This document shows positions 1 to 8,814 of a stretch of 64,000 nt of DNA, piece by piece. The notes under the pieces were generated by a model. That model saw nothing but the letters and a program-made list of their open reading frames with translations. It searched no databases and had not been told where the DNA came from. Position 1 is the stretch's first letter, and the number at the start of each line of letters is the position of its first letter. The position numbers were made by a program, and so were the translations under genes. This DNA comes from RUG572 sp964386385 (GTDB taxonomy: Bacteria; Verrucomicrobiota; Kiritimatiellia; RFP12; UBA1067), in NCBI GenBank assembly GCA_964386385.1, contig CAYLRN010000001.1, forward strand, positions 186,001-250,000, given 5' to 3'.

Positions 1-1524
1 CATGGAGGGCGCAAGCGCGGAGACGGCCTGCGGCGGCGGGACGTCCACCGTCAGGGCGAGGCAGGGGAACTCGCGCGAAAGCGGCATCTCCGCCTCCATC
101 CTGACGTTGAGCGAGAGGGGCGACGAGAAGTCCAGAAGCCGGCATCTGCGCTGGCGGAAGAGAAGCGAGGGGTCGACGGCGGCGCCAAGGGCGGCGAGCT
201 GGCCTACGACGTGCATCAGCTGGACGAGGCCCACGCGGTGGATGGAGTCCGCCGCCATCACGACGCGCTCCTCTCCGCGCAGGACCTCGTCGGCAAGGCC
301 GCAGCACGTCCCGCGCGGGCCGACCTCCAGGAAGACGCGATAGCCGTCGGCGTACATTCTGCGAATCGTGTCCGCGAACATGACGGGCCGCACCCATTCC
401 TCCGCCGCCTCGTCGCGCGCCTTGCGGACGCGGGGGTGGAGCGGTTCGGCGCGGCCGCACGAATAGACGGGGAACTGCGGCTTTTCGTCTATCCAGTTGG
501 ACGCGAACTTGCGCAGGAGCGGAAGCACCCCACGGCAGCCCGGCGTGTTGAACGGCCTGTCCACGGAAAGGCGGCGGACGCGCGCCCCGGCGGCGGAAAG
601 GCGCTTCACGACGTCGGCGGCGCATTCCGGCGCGGCGGCGATTGTCATGTGGCGCGGGGAGAGGCGATACGCCACGCCGACCTTGTCAGGCGGGAACTCG
701 CCCAACGCGCGTTCCGTTTCGCCGGGGCTTGCAGAGACGACGGAGGCGAGGACGCACTTCGGAAGCCCCGAATGCCCCACCGCCGTGTTCACCACCTTGT
801 ACGTCTCCTGCAGGAATTTGAGCCGGTGCTTGCGCTCGAACTTCCCGAACATCCCGCTTGCGGCGAGGGCGCTCAAATCGCCTCCGGAAAAGCCCGTCGC
901 CCCTTCCGGCACGATTCCGAGCGCGCGGAAGAGGCGCGTCAGCGCCATGTTGGCGGAATACGTGGAGACGACGGCCTCGGCGTAGCCGCCGGCCGCGAAG
1001 ACGTCCGCGTCCCCGCGGTAGTACGGCGCCGGCGGGAATACGAACGACGACGGCTGGAAGGGGCCTGCGCCCTTCAGCGCGGCCTCGAGCTCGTCGAAGG
1101 GAAGACGGCACTCGCGGAAGCGCACGGTGACGTCGCGAAGCATGTCGGGATAGAACGACATTGCGCCGGGATAGATGAACGCCAGCTTCCCGTCCGCGCC
1201 CTCGCCGAGGACGTGCCTGGAGAAGAAGTACGTCCCCGACTTGTCGCGCAGACGCTCCGTCTTCGCGTCGGCGATCCGCGCCGCGGCGGAGACGAGGCGG
1301 CCGCGCAGTTCCGGGACGTCGGAGACGACGAGCGCCAGAACCGCGGCCTTCTCGCCGTCAGCGAACCGGCGGGCGCACGTGTACGCGACGTCGCGCAGCT
1401 CCACGCCCGTGATCTGGTCGATGAACGACACAAGGCCGTTCACCTCGGACACAAGCCCATCCCTGTCCGCCGCGCCGAGCAGGACAAGTTCGCTTCCAAA
1501 CCATTCGCTCAGGTCCGCGCTCAT
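1..1524 (-). CDS. Acyltransferase-domain protein (PKS/PUFA synthase type), 3' end outside window
   Basis: The reading frame is open from an ATG at 1524 to the window edge (508 codons), so the C-terminus is missing. The first ~450 residues resemble the malonyl-CoA:ACP acyltransferase domain of polyketide and PfaB-type polyunsaturated fatty acid synthases. The nucleophile elbow reads GFSGGD with Ser213, where the family usually has GHSxGE. The region aligning with the usual HAFH motif reads RPFN, so the catalytic His appears replaced by Asn; this alignment was made by eye. Further down, FLEVGPRGTC matches the conserved end of AT domains. The ATG overlaps the TGA of the ketosynthase-like gene (ATGA), so the two are surely co-translated. 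Malonyl or acyl loading onto an ACP is inferred from the family, and activity is doubtful. Confidence 0.65.
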   Translation of the reverse strand, partial: MSADLSEWFGSELVLLGAADRDGLVSEVNGLVSFIDQITGVELRDVAYTCARRFADGEKAAVLALVVSDVPELRGRLVSAAARIADAKTERLRDKSGTYFFSRHVLGEGADGKLAFIYPGAMSFYPDMLRDVTVRFRECRLPFDELEAALKGAGPFQPSSFVFPPAPYYRGDADVFAAGGYAEAVVSTYSANMALTRLFRALGIVPEGATGFSGGDLSALAASGMFGKFERKHRLKFLQETYKVVNTAVGHSGLPKCVLASVVSASPGETERALGEFPPDKVGVAYRLSPRHMTIAAAPECAADVVKRLSAAGARVRRLSVDRPFNTPGCRGVLPLLRKFASNWIDEKPQFPVYSCGRAEPLHPRVRKARDEAAEEWVRPVMFADTIRRMYADGYRVFLEVGPRGTCCGLADEVLRGEERVVMAADSIHRVGLVQLMHVVGQLAALGAAVDPSLLFRQRRCRLLDFSSPLSLNVRMEAEMPLSREFPCLALTVDVPPPQAVSALAPSM

Positions 1525-2891
1525 CGCCGTTCCTCGCCTTCTGGTTCCTCCTCAAGCACCACCGCCGCCTTTCGTCCGCCCAGGTCGGAGACAAGCACGA
1601 CCGCGCGGCGCGGCGACGACGGGTCGCCCGTGATCCACGGCCGCGGCTCGTTCAGCAGGTACACCGACGAGTTCGCGCTGGAGAGCTGCGCAAGCGGCGT
1701 CGCCACCGGCATCTGCGGCGGAAGGATACGCCGGCGCAGGGCGATCGCCGCCTTGAGCAGTCCCGCCGCCGCCTCGGCGCGGAAGCAGTGCCCCACGTTC
1801 CCTTTCACGGAGCCGATGCCGACGAGCGGCCCGCCGGGGCGGTGCTCGCCCCAGACGGACTGCACCGCCTCCACTTCCGCGGCGTCCATTTCGGGGATAC
1901 CGCACCCTTCCGCCTCGACGAGCCCGATCGAGTGGAGCGGCGCCGCCGCGCGCTCCGCCGCATCCGCCAGCACGTCGGCGGCGGAGAGCTCCCCGCAGGA
2001 GACAGACCTGACGAGCGCGTATATGCGGTCGTTCGCGGCAAGCGCGTCCGACTCGCGCTTCAGGACGAAGAACGCGCCGCCCTCGCCGGGAATCGTGCCG
2101 TGGGCGGACCGGTCGAAGGGAGTCAGTTCGGAGTCCTTGGAGAAAAGAACTTCGCCGGAGACGCCCTGAAGGAAGGCTCTGCTGAGCGGCGGCGTCAGGG
2201 CCCCGGCCAGCGCGACGTCCGCCCGGCCGCTGCGAAGGTCGTCCATCGCGCCGCGCAGCGACGCGACGCCGCTGAGAAAGCCGCCGTCTATCGTCGTCGC
2301 CCCGCCGGAAAAGGAGCATTCGTGCGCTATCCACGAGGCTATCCTGTGCCCTGAACCGGAAAGGAAGCTGGCGGCGTTCGCCTCCGGGAGGGAGGAAAGC
2401 AGCTTCTGCCTTATGTTCTCGAACGATTCCTGCGGGGCGTTGCGGAAGAACCTGCCGATGATCTCCATCGTCTGGTCGATGAAGAACGTGTGGTCGAGCC
2501 AGTTGACCGTGGAGGCGTTGAAAGGCGGCGCGTAGCCGAAGCGCACCGTGCCGCGGTGCAGTTCGCGCCCATGCGGACGCATCCCCGCATCGACAAGCGC
2601 GTCGAACGCCAGCTGGACGGCGAAGTAGAGATCCTGGTTTTCGCCCTTGTTTATCTGGCGCGGGAAGTTCTGGTCGCCGGGGACGCAGGCGTAGAGCCGC
2701 CCGAGCGTCCCGCCGTGCGTCGGATACGGGCGGTTGAAGAGGTTCTTCGCGCCCGGCAGCAGCGCGGTGTCGAACCCAAGCGGCGCGATGCCGCTCTTCT
2801 GGTGCATTATCTGCCGCCAGAAGACGCCCGGGTCCGCCGCCTGCGCGAAACGGCATGACACGCCCACGATTGCTATTGGAATGCTTTGCAC
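1521..2891 (-). CDS. Beta-ketoacyl synthase-like protein lacking the active-site Cys (CLF-like)
   Basis: This 456-residue protein has the ketosynthase fold signature from the N-terminal IPIAIVGVSCRF onward. At the position of the usual DTACSSS nucleophile it reads DGGFLSG, so Cys is Phe205. The first His motif (EAHGTGT) reads EAEGCGI with Glu328, while the second (SVKGNVGH, His368) is kept. Loss of Cys with retention of the fold is typical of chain-length factors, for example in type II PKS and in PfaC. I start it at the GTG at 2891, immediately before the conserved beta strand, because the in-frame ATG further upstream would add 28 residues unlike the family. It is divergent from purN and overlaps the acyltransferase gene. 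Its product and pathway are unknown. Confidence 0.7.
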   Translation of the reverse strand: MQSIPIAIVGVSCRFAQAADPGVFWRQIMHQKSGIAPLGFDTALLPGAKNLFNRPYPTHGGTLGRLYACVPGDQNFPRQINKGENQDLYFAVQLAFDALVDAGMRPHGRELHRGTVRFGYAPPFNASTVNWLDHTFFIDQTMEIIGRFFRNAPQESFENIRQKLLSSLPEANAASFLSGSGHRIASWIAHECSFSGGATTIDGGFLSGVASLRGAMDDLRSGRADVALAGALTPPLSRAFLQGVSGEVLFSKDSELTPFDRSAHGTIPGEGGAFFVLKRESDALAANDRIYALVRSVSCGELSAADVLADAAERAAAPLHSIGLVEAEGCGIPEMDAAEVEAVQSVWGEHRPGGPLVGIGSVKGNVGHCFRAEAAAGLLKAAIALRRRILPPQMPVATPLAQLSSANSSVYLLNEPRPWITGDPSSPRRAVVLVSDLGGRKAAVVLEEEPEGEERR

Positions 2892-2937
2892 GCCACCAGT
2901 ATAGCAAAAACGACCGCCGTGTTGTAGACACCGGCAA

Positions 2938-2967
2938 TGGACAACAGGCGGCACGTTGTTGTACAAT
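2938..2967 (+). promoter_or_regulatory. Predicted sigma-70 promoter of purN
   Basis: TGGACA (2938-2943), an 18 bp spacer and TACAAT (2962-2967) lie 20 bp before the purN start. Each hexamer matches the consensus at five of six positions. The 96 bp between the divergent GTG at 2891 and purN must also contain the start signals of the ketosynthase-like gene. No purine riboswitch or clear operator is visible. Confidence 0.6.
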
Positions 2968-2987
2968 AGCCGCATTCAAGGAGAACC

Positions 2988-3602
2988 ATGGCAACTCTAA
3001 AACTCGGAATACTCGGTTCGGGCTCGGGCTCGAACATGCAGTCGATCGTAGACGCGATCGAGGCGAAGAGCCTCGACGCCGAAATCAGGCTCGTCCTCGC
3101 CGACGTCCCGGACGCGAAGATACTCGAACGCGGACGGAGGCACGGCATGCCGTCCATGTACCTCGACTGCGCCCCGTGGAAGACGAAACTCGAAGGCCAG
3201 GCGGAAGATCGCTGTATCGACCTCCTGAGGGGGCACGGCTGCGACACCGTCGTCCTCGCCGGATTCATGCGCATCGTCAAGCCGAAACTCCTGGCGGCGT
3301 TCCCCATGCGCGTCCTTAACGTCCACCCCGCCCTTCTCCCCGCGTTCCCGGGCGTCCACAGCTGGACGCAGGCGCTCGACTACGGATGCAAGGTGGCGGG
3401 CGTAACCGTCCATTTCGTCGACGCCGGCACCGACTCGGGCCCGATAATCGTGCAGAAGGCCGTGCCCGTCCTTGAAGACGACACGCCGGAGACGCTCCAC
3501 GCGCGAATCCAGGAGCAGGAGCATCTCGCGTTCCCGGAGGCCCTGCGCCTTCTGGCGGCCGGCCGCCTTTCCGTGGAGGGGCGCCGCGTCCGGATCAAAT
3601 AG
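2988..3602 (+). CDS. purN: Phosphoribosylglycinamide formyltransferase PurN
   Basis: PurN transfers the formyl group of 10-formyl-THF to GAR in the third step of purine synthesis. The 204-residue product is close to the family length. It has the phosphate-binding loop GSGSGSN near residue 10, the catalytic stretch NVHPALLPAFPG containing the Asn and His, and DAGTDSGPI containing the catalytic Asp. The start ATG has AAGGAG at 2978-2983. It sits alone behind its own promoter, while the other purine genes in the window, purC and purM, are elsewhere and not in a pur operon. Identification is firm. Confidence 0.95.
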   Translation: MATLKLGILGSGSGSNMQSIVDAIEAKSLDAEIRLVLADVPDAKILERGRRHGMPSMYLDCAPWKTKLEGQAEDRCIDLLRGHGCDTVVLAGFMRIVKPKLLAAFPMRVLNVHPALLPAFPGVHSWTQALDYGCKVAGVTVHFVDAGTDSGPIIVQKAVPVLEDDTPETLHARIQEQEHLAFPEALRLLAAGRLSVEGRRVRIK

Positions 3603-3656
3603 CCGTCCGCGCATCCGTGTTCCACAAGACAGGAAACTGAAGAAGAAGGAAGAACC

Positions 3657-5438
3657 ATGAACGGTGCAACGCTGCTGCTCATCGCCACTGCGTGTTTTCT
3701 CGTCGGCTACTTCATCTACTCGAAATTCGTCGGGCGGCTGCTCGGCGTAGACCCGTCGCGGCCTACGCCCGCCGTCTCGATGAACGACGGGGTGGACTAC
3801 GTGCCGGCGCATCCCACGGTGCTGTTCGGACACCACTTCGCGGCAATCGCCGGCGCTGGGCCGATCGTCGGCCCCGTCCTCGCCGCCGAGTTCGGCTGGG
3901 CGAGCGTCGCGCTGTGGGTCGTCCTGGGATGCATATTCATAGGCGCCGCGCACGACATGATCTCGCTCTTCCTCTCCGTCCGCCACAAGGGCGAGTCGAT
4001 CGGCAGCGTGATCGGCGACATCCTCGGCCGCCCCGGCCGCATCCTGTTCCTCCTCTTCAGCTGGTCCGCGCTCGTCCTCGTCGTCGCCGAGTTCACGCGG
4101 CAGATCTCCGTGACGTTCGTACAGGACCCGTCCATCGCCTCCGCCTCCCTTCTCTTCATCGGAGAGGCAGTCCTCTTCGGCGTATGCGTGTACCGCCTGA
4201 AGATGAACGTCCTCGTCGCCTCGCTGATATTCGTCCCGGTCATGTTCGGCTTCGTCTGGCTTGGCGGCGTGATCCCGATCGACCTCATGAAGTGCCATGG
4301 CTTCACTGCGGCGGAGTACTGCAGAGCCCTCGCCTCCGGCACACCGGTCCCGGCCGCGATGGCCGCGGCCGCGCAGAGCGCGCAGACGATATGGACGCTC
4401 GTACTCCTCGCCTACTGCTTCCTCGCCTCCACCCTGCCGGTGTGGCTTCTCCTCCAGCCCCGCGACTACCTCAACGCGTATCTCCTCTACGCGATGATGA
4501 TCCTCGGCTTCCTCGGCGTCTTCGTAGCCCACCCGACGCTGCAGACGGACGCCTTCACCGGCCTTTCAGCAATCGGACGCTCCGGCAACCTGGAATACCT
4601 CTTCCCGTTCCTGTTCGTGACAGTCGCCTGCGGCGCCTGCTCCGGCTTCCATGCGCTCGTCGCGAGCGGAACGAGCGCGAAGCAGCTGGACAGCGAAAGG
4701 AGCATCCGCCCAGTCGCCTACGGCGGAATGCTGCTTGAGGGCGTCCTCGCCGTGATCGCGCTCGTGGGCGTGGCGGGGTCGTTCGCAAGCCAGGCGGAAT
4801 ACGTGAAAACCCTCCAGGTCACGGAGCCGGTGAACGTGTTCGCATCGACAATCGCCGGCTTCGTCCAGAAGATGGGCTTCCCGGCGGAGACGGCGCGGTC
4901 GTTCATGCTGCTCTCCGTGTCCGCGTTCCTCATGACGAGCGTCGACGCCGGAACGCGCCTTGCGCGGTTCTCGTGGCAGGAGTTCATCGCCGCCGCGGCG
5001 CCGGCGGAGGAGCGCAAGGAAAAGCCGAGCATCCTCTACCGCGTCTGCCACAACATGTACTTCGGCACGGGCGTCGTCATCGCGCTCGTCTGCGCCCTGC
5101 TCCTCGGCAGCCCGAAGGCGGCGAAGTCGCTCTGGACGATCTTCGCCAGCGCAAACCAGCTGCTCGCGGCCCTGACGCTTCTCACGGCCACGCTCTGGTT
5201 CGTCCGCAGCAAGAAGCCGTGCTGGATCACGCTCGTTCCGACGTGCTTCATGATGACCGTCAGCACGTACGCGCTCATATCCCTCTTCCGCGCGTCCATT
5301 GCCGGCGGGAACTGGACTGTCGTGGGCGCGACGGGATTCCTGATTCTCGTGGCGATCGCGCTGATCCTCTTCTCGCTCTCGTACGTCTACACGCACTTCG
5401 CGCCCGCCGCGAAGAAAGACGCAAACGGCGTCCGGTGA
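3657..5438 (+). CDS. cstA: Carbon starvation protein CstA (peptide/pyruvate transporter)
   Basis: This is an integral membrane protein of 593 residues with a series of hydrophobic helices across its length. The N-terminal region with PAHPTVLFGHHFAAIAGAGP and the following GPVLAAEFGW is diagnostic of the CstA family, which takes up peptides or pyruvate in enterobacteria. It is shorter than E. coli CstA (about 700 residues) and resembles the compact bacterial forms. The start has a GAAGGAAG ribosome site. It follows purN by 54 bp and precedes the secreted glycosidase-like gene by 22 bp, so it may be transcribed with the glycan genes and could import a released nutrient. That link is inference; substrate cannot be told from sequence. 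Confidence 0.92.
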   Translation: MNGATLLLIATACFLVGYFIYSKFVGRLLGVDPSRPTPAVSMNDGVDYVPAHPTVLFGHHFAAIAGAGPIVGPVLAAEFGWASVALWVVLGCIFIGAAHDMISLFLSVRHKGESIGSVIGDILGRPGRILFLLFSWSALVLVVAEFTRQISVTFVQDPSIASASLLFIGEAVLFGVCVYRLKMNVLVASLIFVPVMFGFVWLGGVIPIDLMKCHGFTAAEYCRALASGTPVPAAMAAAAQSAQTIWTLVLLAYCFLASTLPVWLLLQPRDYLNAYLLYAMMILGFLGVFVAHPTLQTDAFTGLSAIGRSGNLEYLFPFLFVTVACGACSGFHALVASGTSAKQLDSERSIRPVAYGGMLLEGVLAVIALVGVAGSFASQAEYVKTLQVTEPVNVFASTIAGFVQKMGFPAETARSFMLLSVSAFLMTSVDAGTRLARFSWQEFIAAAAPAEERKEKPSILYRVCHNMYFGTGVVIALVCALLLGSPKAAKSLWTIFASANQLLAALTLLTATLWFVRSKKPCWITLVPTCFMMTVSTYALISLFRASIAGGNWTVVGATGFLILVAIALILFSLSYVYTHFAPAAKKDANGVR

Positions 5439-5460
5439 AAGACGGAAAGGAGACGACGGC

Positions 5461-8400
5461 ATGAAGACGAAACTCCACAGCATCGGCGCGATCGCCGCGC
5501 TTGCGGCGTGTGCCGCCGCGACGGCGGCTGGCGAAAGGCCGCCGATAACGGGCGACGACGCGAAGCGTCCATACGAAATGGTGTGGGCGAACCGCGTGAA
5601 GGACCTGCACGAGCCGTTCGCGCCGCTCACTGACGCGGCGGGCTGGACGGTCGAGGCGAAGAACGCGGTCGCGACGTTCGAGCGTTCGCGCGACCTCCTT
5701 CTCTTCGGCGACGGCACGTGTCGCCTCACGTACCGCGCCACCGGAGAGCGCCCGGTCGTCACGCTCCGCCCGCCGCAGCCGATTCCGGTGAAGGGCCCGT
5801 TCGACGTCGTGACGTGCTGGGGCTACGGCAACAACCACAACGGCTACGCGCCCGACCCGTCCACGCCGTCCGTGACCGTCACGGCCAATTTCAAGGACGC
5901 GGACGGCAGACCGTTCGCCGTCAAACTGCTCCACGTCAACTACAAGGAGTGGTTCCAGGGATGGACGCGCCTGTCGCCGGAACTCGCCGAACGGGCGAAG
6001 CGCGGCGCAGCGCTCGTCTCGCTCTCCGTGACCGGAGGCGCCAACAGGGAAGACCGCGCAATCCACCTCAACAGCCTCTGCGCGTTCGTCGAAGAGCTAA
6101 AGCCCCTCTCCTTCGCGCCGCGCGCGAAGCGTCCGAACCGCGTCTTCCCCGACGCCCCCGCCGGAAACAACGTCGGAACGGGACTTCTCCCCTTCCCGAA
6201 CACGCCGCTCGGCGCGACGCCGAAGACGCGCCCCGCGCCAGAACTTGAAATCCGGCTTCCATCGCAGGCGTCCGACTGGTCGGGTCTCGCGTTCCGCTGG
6301 AAAGGCGGCGACTGGCGGCGAGTGGCGGACGGCGGCGGCCTATGGTTCGCCGATCTGCCCGCCGGACGCGAAAGGGCGAGGGGCAGGAGCCGTCGCCGCG
6401 TGGAGACGGAGACGAGCGTCGTCACGAACCGCGCCGCGCCGCTGGACGTCACGCTGACCGGACGCCTGGCGCCCGGCGGCGACTTCGTGCGCGCCCGCTT
6501 CCACGTGGAAGGACGCTCGCTCGTCGTGGACGTCGCGACGGACGCGAAGGACGTCCGCGAAGTCCGCTTCGGCGCCTGGGCCGATCCGCCCGCCGACGCG
6601 CAGTACGTCCGCCTCCCATACTACTCCTACGGCAACTGGGGCGCCGCCGAGCGCCCTGGCGTAATCGCCACGGAACGGAACGGCTGTCCCCTCTTCCACG
6701 CGGCGACGATGGACTGGACGCAGTCGAACGCAAGCACTCCCGTCGGCGGCTCGCTACGCTGGGACGGCGCGCTGGCCGCCAACGGCGGAACGCTCTACGC
6801 CGAAAAGACAGACGGAACGCGGAACGTCTGCCGCGAACGATTCATCTACAGCTTCTCGGACACGTTCGCCGACGTCCTCCCCAACGTCCCCAACCCGCCC
6901 AGCCCCTGGCGCCATGTCACCGGCACTGGCGTCTGGCGCGCGCACGGCGCCGGCAACCGCGAACGCGACAAGGCGTACTGGCGCGGAGTCCGCGCGCGCG
7001 GCCTCAAGCACGTCATTGTCACCGACCACGAGACCTGCTGGCGCGACGGCGACGAGAGCTTCACGTTCAGGACCGACCCCGCGCCCAAAAAGGGCGGCGA
7101 CAGGGGAATGCACGACTACGCCCGCGTGATGATCGACGAACTCGGATTCGTCTACGGCCCCTACAACAACTTCACCGACTTCGCGCCGGTCAACGCGAAC
7201 TGGCATCCCGACCGCGTGTCGCGGCGCGCCGACGGCTCATTCCAGACCGCCTGGGTGCGCTGCTACGCGCCAAAGCCCGCATACGCCGTCGAGGCGTGCG
7301 CCGAGTTCACGCCGATAAACCAGAGGAAGTTCGGCTTCAACACCGCGTACTGCGACGTCCACACCGCAGTGACGCCGTGGAGCCGGACGGACTTCGACGC
7401 GCGCGTCCCCGGCGCCGGCGCGTTCGCCTCCACGTTCTACGCGTTCGGCGAGATAATGCTGATCCAGCGGACGAACTGGCGCGGACCCGTCTACTCCGAG
7501 GGCGGCTTCCACTGGATGTACTGCGGCCTCACGGACGGCAACTACGCGCAGGACCAGAGCTACAACATATCCGCCAACCCCTGGCTCGTCGACTTCGACC
7601 TCCTTCGCCTCCACCCGCTCGCCTGCAACTTCGGCATGGGCGACGTCGGAATGTTCTATCCCGGCAAGTCCGCGCCGAAGGACGCCGACGAGAAGGTCGA
7701 CCGCTTCCTCGCCGCGACTGTGGCGTTCGGCCACCCGGGCTTTCTCGTCCATTCCCAGAAAATGGAGGACCGCAGCTACTTCATGGTGCAGGCCCTCGCC
7801 GCCCGCTACACGCAGGCCGAGGCCGCCGAGATCCGCTACTTCGACGCGCACGGCGTCGCCCACGACACGTCGCGCGCCGTCCTGAACGGCGCGTTCAGGC
7901 GCTCGCAGGTGGCGGTGACGTACACGGACGGCACGTTCGTCGCGGCGAACGGGTCGCGGACAGAGCCGATGAAACTGCCATGCGGCGTCTGGCTGCCGCC
8001 GAACGGCTACTGCGGATGGACGGCGGACGGCGCCGTATTCGTCTTCAGCGGCCTCGTCGACGGCCACCGCGTCGACTGCTCCGTCTCGCCCGAATACGTC
8101 TACATGGACGGCCGCGGCGTCGAGACGAAGCTGCCGTGCGGCACGTGCAAGGGCGCGATCGCGCGCCTGCGCGAAAAGGACGCCGGTCTCTGGCCCTCGC
8201 CCTCAATCGCAGACTTCGCCGCGCGCAGCGCTCCGCCCGCCGGCGCATTCAAGCCGCCCGCCGCGGCGGCGGACGGCGCAATGGAGCTTCCGCCGCTCTT
8301 CTGCGTGGCGATGGAACGTCGCGGACAGGAGATGGAGGAGGTGCAGCCCGAATCCGGCGCATACGCCGGCAAGGGCGGCATGGCAAGCGGCGGCGCATGG

Positions 8401-8760
8401 AAGACCGGCCTCACCATGCACCCGCCATACCGCGGCGGCGCCGGGCGCGTCTTCGCGCAGTACAGCCTGTCCATGCCGCAGCGCCCAATGGCGTTCACGG
8501 CGCTAGTGGGCAAGGGCGACGGCAGCGACCTCGGCGATGGAATATTCTACTCCGTCGAGGTACTGGACGCGGACGGAAAGACCACGACCGTCGCGTCCGT
8601 CCACATCGCCAGGCACCAGTGGCTGCCGATCGCGGCAGACCTTTCGCCGTGGGCAGGCAGACGGGTGAGACTGCGCCTTGTCGCCGACTGCGGCCCCGCC
8701 GGCAACACGGCGGGCGACTGGGCGGCGTGGGCGGACCTCGCCCTCGCGCCCGCGAAATGA
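5461..8760 (+). CDS. Large secreted glycoside hydrolase-like protein (GH101-like barrel suspected)
   Basis: The 1,099-residue product begins with a Sec signal peptide (about residues 1-22, ending near TAAG). An N-terminal beta-rich region (to ~470) leads into a probable TIM-barrel domain (~490-760) with many aromatic and acidic residues. Candidate catalytic acids are Asp632 in AYCDVHT and Glu680 in VYSEGGFHW, spaced as nucleophile and acid/base of retaining glycosidases such as GH101. The last ~130 residues look like a galactose-binding/NPCBM-type beta sandwich. I cannot assign a CAZy family with certainty. AAAGGAGA precedes the ATG. It lies between cstA and a GH2 gene, so a role in glycan breakdown outside the cytoplasm is likely. 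Confidence 0.6.
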   Translation: MKTKLHSIGAIAALAACAAATAAGERPPITGDDAKRPYEMVWANRVKDLHEPFAPLTDAAGWTVEAKNAVATFERSRDLLLFGDGTCRLTYRATGERPVVTLRPPQPIPVKGPFDVVTCWGYGNNHNGYAPDPSTPSVTVTANFKDADGRPFAVKLLHVNYKEWFQGWTRLSPELAERAKRGAALVSLSVTGGANREDRAIHLNSLCAFVEELKPLSFAPRAKRPNRVFPDAPAGNNVGTGLLPFPNTPLGATPKTRPAPELEIRLPSQASDWSGLAFRWKGGDWRRVADGGGLWFADLPAGRERARGRSRRRVETETSVVTNRAAPLDVTLTGRLAPGGDFVRARFHVEGRSLVVDVATDAKDVREVRFGAWADPPADAQYVRLPYYSYGNWGAAERPGVIATERNGCPLFHAATMDWTQSNASTPVGGSLRWDGALAANGGTLYAEKTDGTRNVCRERFIYSFSDTFADVLPNVPNPPSPWRHVTGTGVWRAHGAGNRERDKAYWRGVRARGLKHVIVTDHETCWRDGDESFTFRTDPAPKKGGDRGMHDYARVMIDELGFVYGPYNNFTDFAPVNANWHPDRVSRRADGSFQTAWVRCYAPKPAYAVEACAEFTPINQRKFGFNTAYCDVHTAVTPWSRTDFDARVPGAGAFASTFYAFGEIMLIQRTNWRGPVYSEGGFHWMYCGLTDGNYAQDQSYNISANPWLVDFDLLRLHPLACNFGMGDVGMFYPGKSAPKDADEKVDRFLAATVAFGHPGFLVHSQKMEDRSYFMVQALAARYTQAEAAEIRYFDAHGVAHDTSRAVLNGAFRRSQVAVTYTDGTFVAANGSRTEPMKLPCGVWLPPNGYCGWTADGAVFVFSGLVDGHRVDCSVSPEYVYMDGRGVETKLPCGTCKGAIARLREKDAGLWPSPSIADFAARSAPPAGAFKPPAAAADGAMELPPLFCVAMERRGQEMEEVQPESGAYAGKGGMASGGAWKTGLTMHPPYRGGAGRVFAQYSLSMPQRPMAFTALVGKGDGSDLGDGIFYSVEVLDADGKTTTVASVHIARHQWLPIAADLSPWAGRRVRLRLVADCGPAGNTAGDWAAWADLALAPAK

Positions 8761-8814
8761 CGACGGCATTCAGAACGAACCGGTTTCACAGACAAACACA
8801 CAGCGAGACTACTG

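Noticed and set aside
211..2169. Long plus-strand open frame of ~650 codons
   Set aside because: It is antisense to the acyltransferase and ketosynthase genes, which have clear family motifs. The translation is Arg/Ala-rich and matches no family.
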